Assembly (NCBI GenBank): GCA_024516035.1
Contig: CM044965.1
Coordinates: 24,413,165 to 24,477,164, forward strand
Reading direction: 5' to 3'
From: Bactericera cockerelli
Lineage: Eukaryota > Arthropoda > Insecta > Hemiptera > Triozidae
Length of the DNA: 64,000 nt
The notes beneath the pieces were generated by a model. The model saw only the letters and a list, made by a program, of their open reading frames with translations, was not told where the DNA came from and searched no databases. Position 1 is the stretch's first letter; the number at the start of each line of letters is the position of its first letter. The translations under genes and the position numbers were made by a program. This document shows positions 61,536 through 64,000 of the stretch, piece by piece.

Positions 61536-61890
61536 TTATAGAACCTAAAATATAATTTTTATTTATTTGTAAAACTTTATAATTTAAAAAGCGTTCAAAT
61601 TTGAATGGACATCCAACCATGTCTTAACCTCGCTGAACTTCAAGGAGAGAACGAGAACTGATGTAGGCAATGTGCCATCAAAGCTGGTTTTCTATCATAA
61701 TGACAATTGTTTTATATTTAGCATTAGTTTGTGTCCAGCCGTCAGGAATTGAAGGCATGTTCTTTGCAGGCTGTCATGTCTACGTGACAGGAATTGAGGC
61801 ATGGCTTTCTTTTGTGGGGATTGGTGTTACGTCATAGGTCGGGGTGACTTCAAGAGAGTACTTGTTTCTTTATGATAATTATTAATCTTT
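61536..61890. other. Intergenic DNA
   Basis: No gene or dispersed repeat was recognised. Confidence 0.4.
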
Positions 61891-61896
61891 TGGAAA

Positions 61897-62030
61897 TATA
61901 CCGACCTCAGTAGCTTGATTGATGAGGCGGCGGAATCGTAACCTGGAGGTCGGTGATTCAAGTCCCGGGTTCAGCGTAGATTTAGTAAAGCGAGTTTGAG
62001 TAGTTGTGATATCAGGAAAGTGAATGACAC
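61897..62030 (+). mobile_element. tRNA-derived SINE, family C
   Basis: CCGACCTCAGTAGCTTGATT, GATTCAAGTCCCGGGTTCAG, AGTAAAGCGAGTTTGAGTAG and a 3' end truncated in GAAAGTGAATGAC. Confidence 0.85.
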
Positions 62031-62440
62031 GAGGCCCGGGGTTCGAATCCCGGCGGTGTCGGAATTGTTTCGGCTCTGTACTTTGGATGTCGGGGCCTAC
62101 TCTAGCCTCGTGAGGACAATTGGAATAGTTGTTGAGTGGGCAACAACCGGTGGCGGCATTACGCGATTGATATTGGTACATGATGCTTGTTTGGAGATAT
62201 GATGCATTAGCATTAGTTAAAAATTATCATATACTTTTTGTGTTAATCACTTTTGTGATATCACAACTACTCAAACTCGCTTTACTACATCTATGCTGAA
62301 ACCGGGACTTGACCCACCGACCTTCAGGTTACAAGTCCACCAACTTATCGATCGAGCTACTGAAGTCATGAGCATCAATTCTCGTTATGTCGATGCTACC
62401 CACTAAAAACTGTGACATAATAACACAATTAACTAGCTCT
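62031..62440 (+). mobile_element. SINE family D split by an inverted family C copy
   Basis: GGGTTCGAATCCCGGCGGTG, CTCGTGAGGACAATTGGAAT, GTGGGCAACAACCGGTGGCG and GAGATATGATGCATTAGCAT run to about 62,215. The body resumes at about 62,375 with TCGATGCTACCCACTAAAAA and GTGACATAATAACACAATTA. Confidence 0.8.
62222..62372 (-). mobile_element. SINE family C nested in family D
   Basis: Minus strand: CTTCAGTAGCTCGATCGATA, GGTGGGTCAAGTCCCGGTTT, GTAGTAAAGCGAGTTTGAGT and GTGATTAACACAAAAAGTAT. C moved after D had inserted here. Confidence 0.85.
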
Positions 62441-62507
62441 CTCTTTAATATAATATTTAGAAGCAACAATTAGAACAGCACACAGATATCGACTTTTATC
62501 ATGATTC

Positions 62508-62680
62508 GTGCACTGATAATCAAGTGGTTAAAGCGCTAGTCTGGTAAGACAGGTAGCGTACGGATCGAATTTCACTCAGTGCATGAATTTTTCCTCCTTC
62601 ATTTGAGTTTAGGTGGTAGAAAATGCTTTAAACATTAACCTCGCCTGGTGGTTACCTTCCACTAAAGATTATTATTATGA
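62508..62680 (+). mobile_element. tRNA-derived SINE, family B, internally deleted
   Basis: GTGCACTGATAATCAAGTGG, GTCTGGTAAGACAGGTAGCG, GAATTTTTCCTCCTTCATTT, then a jump over the ACCACATAATAATAAG core to TTAGGTGGTAGAAAATGC and CTCGCCTGGTGGTTACCTTC. Confidence 0.85.
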
Positions 62681-62814
62681 TTGTTAGATATTATTATACA
62701 AGGAGAATATTTTCTTATTTGATATCTCAACATTTCAACAGTCATCTTCAGATTTCTTCAGCCCACTAATTGGATTTTATATTATTTCTGACTCGCTCTC
62801 TATTCTGGCTTTTT

Positions 62815-63255
62815 TTTCCCTCTCTACCATTTCCTTTAAATCCCTTCCTTCATTGTCTTCCCTCCCTTTCTCCCTCCTTTTTTTCCATTTCATAAATATC
62901 CATTTTATTTATTTCTCTTCCAACATGTCTTCAATTTCTTCTATTGTATTTCTTTCTATCTCAGTTTACATATTTTATTTTTCCTGTCTCCCATTTCCTT
63001 TTGGTCCCTTCTTTCATTCTTTTCCCTCCCTCCCATTGTTCCTCCTTTTCTCCGTCCTTTTTTCCAATTCATAAACATCCTTTTTTTGTATTTCTCTTTC
63101 CATCTGTCTTCAATTTCGTCTATTGTATTTATTTTTATCTCAGTTTTCTTCTATATTTTATTGTTCCCGTTATTTATTTTAGTTTCTCATATTCTCTTCT
63201 CTTTATTTGATTGTTCATATCCTGTCTGGTTCTATCTCTTTTCTTCTTTTTTTTA
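62815..63255 (+). repeat. Pyrimidine-rich DNA with a 160-bp duplication
   Basis: TCTTCAATTTCTTCTATTGT at 62,929 and TCTTCAATTTCGTCTATTGT at 63,106, each followed by ATTTATTTCTATCTCAGTTT-like DNA, show a diverged direct duplication. Confidence 0.7.
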
Positions 63256-63399
63256 ACGAGTTCTGTATTTTCTGTATTTCTGATAAACCAAATCGTGATA
63301 TGACTCGTAGTTTAAGCGACGTAAAAAATAGAAAACAAAATAAGTTTGGTCATTTGAAATTTCTGTTGTGCTTGTAGTTTGTTGTTGTTGATCAGTGCA

Positions 63400-63600
63400 T
63401 TGGTAGTGTTGATCAGTGCACTGGTAGTCAAGTGGTTAACGCGCTAGTCTCTAATCTAGGTAGCGTAGGGTTCTGTTGCTTCGAATCCCACCCAGTGTAC
63501 AGTATTTTTTCTCATTTTTTGGAGCATATTACGGTTAGGTGGTAGAAAATGGTTTAGGCATTAACCTCGCCTGGTGGTTACCTTCCACTGAAAGGTCTAT
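63400..63600 (+). mobile_element. tRNA-derived SINE, family B, internally deleted
   Basis: GTGCACTGGTAGTCAAGTGG, TTAACGCGCTAGTCTC, GCTTCGAATCCCACCCAGTG and GGTTAGGTGGTAGAAAATGG, with the CTCGCCTGGTGGTTACCTTC tail. It also lacks the ACCACATAATAATAAG core. Confidence 0.85.
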
Positions 63601-63794
63601 TTTTATTATTATCTGTTCTAAACTGTTCTTTAGTATTTTAGAGCCGAATTATGAAACAGGATTACATTTAACCTAAATGAAACTATCCCCTAACTTGATG
63701 ATATTATAATTTATGTACATGTACGAGTATGATGATATCTTCAATTCATCATGATCATTAATTGTTGAAAAAGACATTAAAAAAAAAAGATGAG

Positions 63795-63945
63795 TGTTTC
63801 ACAGCCTTTTTTATTTCGTAGTTATGAAACAGGAGCTACTGTAGACGCTTGTGGTTTGTGTTGTAGCCTGCCCATGCCTTCCCTCTGATGGGCGAGAAGT
63901 GACACAATAATTCCCATTTAGGTGCTGGGTCAACACGAGACACAA
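63795..63945 (-). mobile_element. SINE family J, body
   Basis: Minus strand: GTGTTGACCCAGCACCTAAA, TGTGTCACTTCTCGCCCATC, CTACAACACAAACCACAAGC, GTTTCATAACTACGAAATAA and an A-run tail at 63,779-63,788 seen as T on the minus side. Confidence 0.8.
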
Positions 63946-64000
63946 TAATGATATTGTAAAATCACTGCCATTGTTTGTTGTTGACAATGTTGTTGTTGGG

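Overview
This is a eukaryotic, almost certainly invertebrate, intergenic-type window dominated by repeats. The base composition is AT-rich, punctuated by long polypurine/polypyrimidine tracts. The only intact protein genes are two intronless serpins, and I see no bacterial-style operons. The serpin sequence, the broken Helitron helicase and the dense tRNA-derived SINEs fit an arthropod best, perhaps an insect; this assignment is inference with modest confidence.

Layout. Positions 1-13,000 hold low-complexity purine/pyrimidine tracts, a 33-bp minisatellite (7.5-8.0 kb), many short SINE copies and a 328-bp non-autonomous Helitron. Positions 13,201-17,671 form a large palindrome: two nearly identical 387-aa serpin genes transcribed away from each other, with arms of about 2.1-2.2 kb around a 158-bp composite spacer. 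A decayed third copy of the same flank follows to about 18.7 kb, interrupted by a transposon. Positions 19,000-26,500 carry SINEs, low-complexity DNA and a 97-bp tandem array. Positions 26,504-29,462 are a Helitron with both termini, encoding only a pseudogenised Pif1-type helicase that contains SINE insertions. Positions 30,000-58,000 hold further SINEs (tRNA-headed and 5S rRNA-headed), LINE 3' ends with a covarying hairpin, a broken non-LTR reverse transcriptase fragment at about 45 kb, a perfect 118-bp inverted repeat at 52.5 kb and a second copy of the serpin-flanking transposon. Positions 58,258-59,393 are a homogeneous 38-bp satellite. The rest is SINE-rich.

Working names for repeat families used below (all defined here from the sequence): A = tRNA head CCGGTAGCTCAGTGGTAAAG; B = head GGTAGTCAAGTGGTTAACGC; C = head AGCTTGATCGATAAGGCGGC; D = GTTCGAATCCCGGC head with body ending in ACTAAAAATTGTGACATAA; E = head ending ATCCCCAGCGGGGCAGGAT; F = head GTGGCTCAGTGGTTAAGAGC; J = head TAGCTCAGTGGTTAAGCACT; G = repeat with CCCAGGCTGGGTGAGG core, also found behind 5S rRNA-like heads; H = transposon with ACTTCC ends; I = non-tRNA repeat containing CAGTGGAGGAATGA. 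I give approximate ends where the boundary is not sharp.
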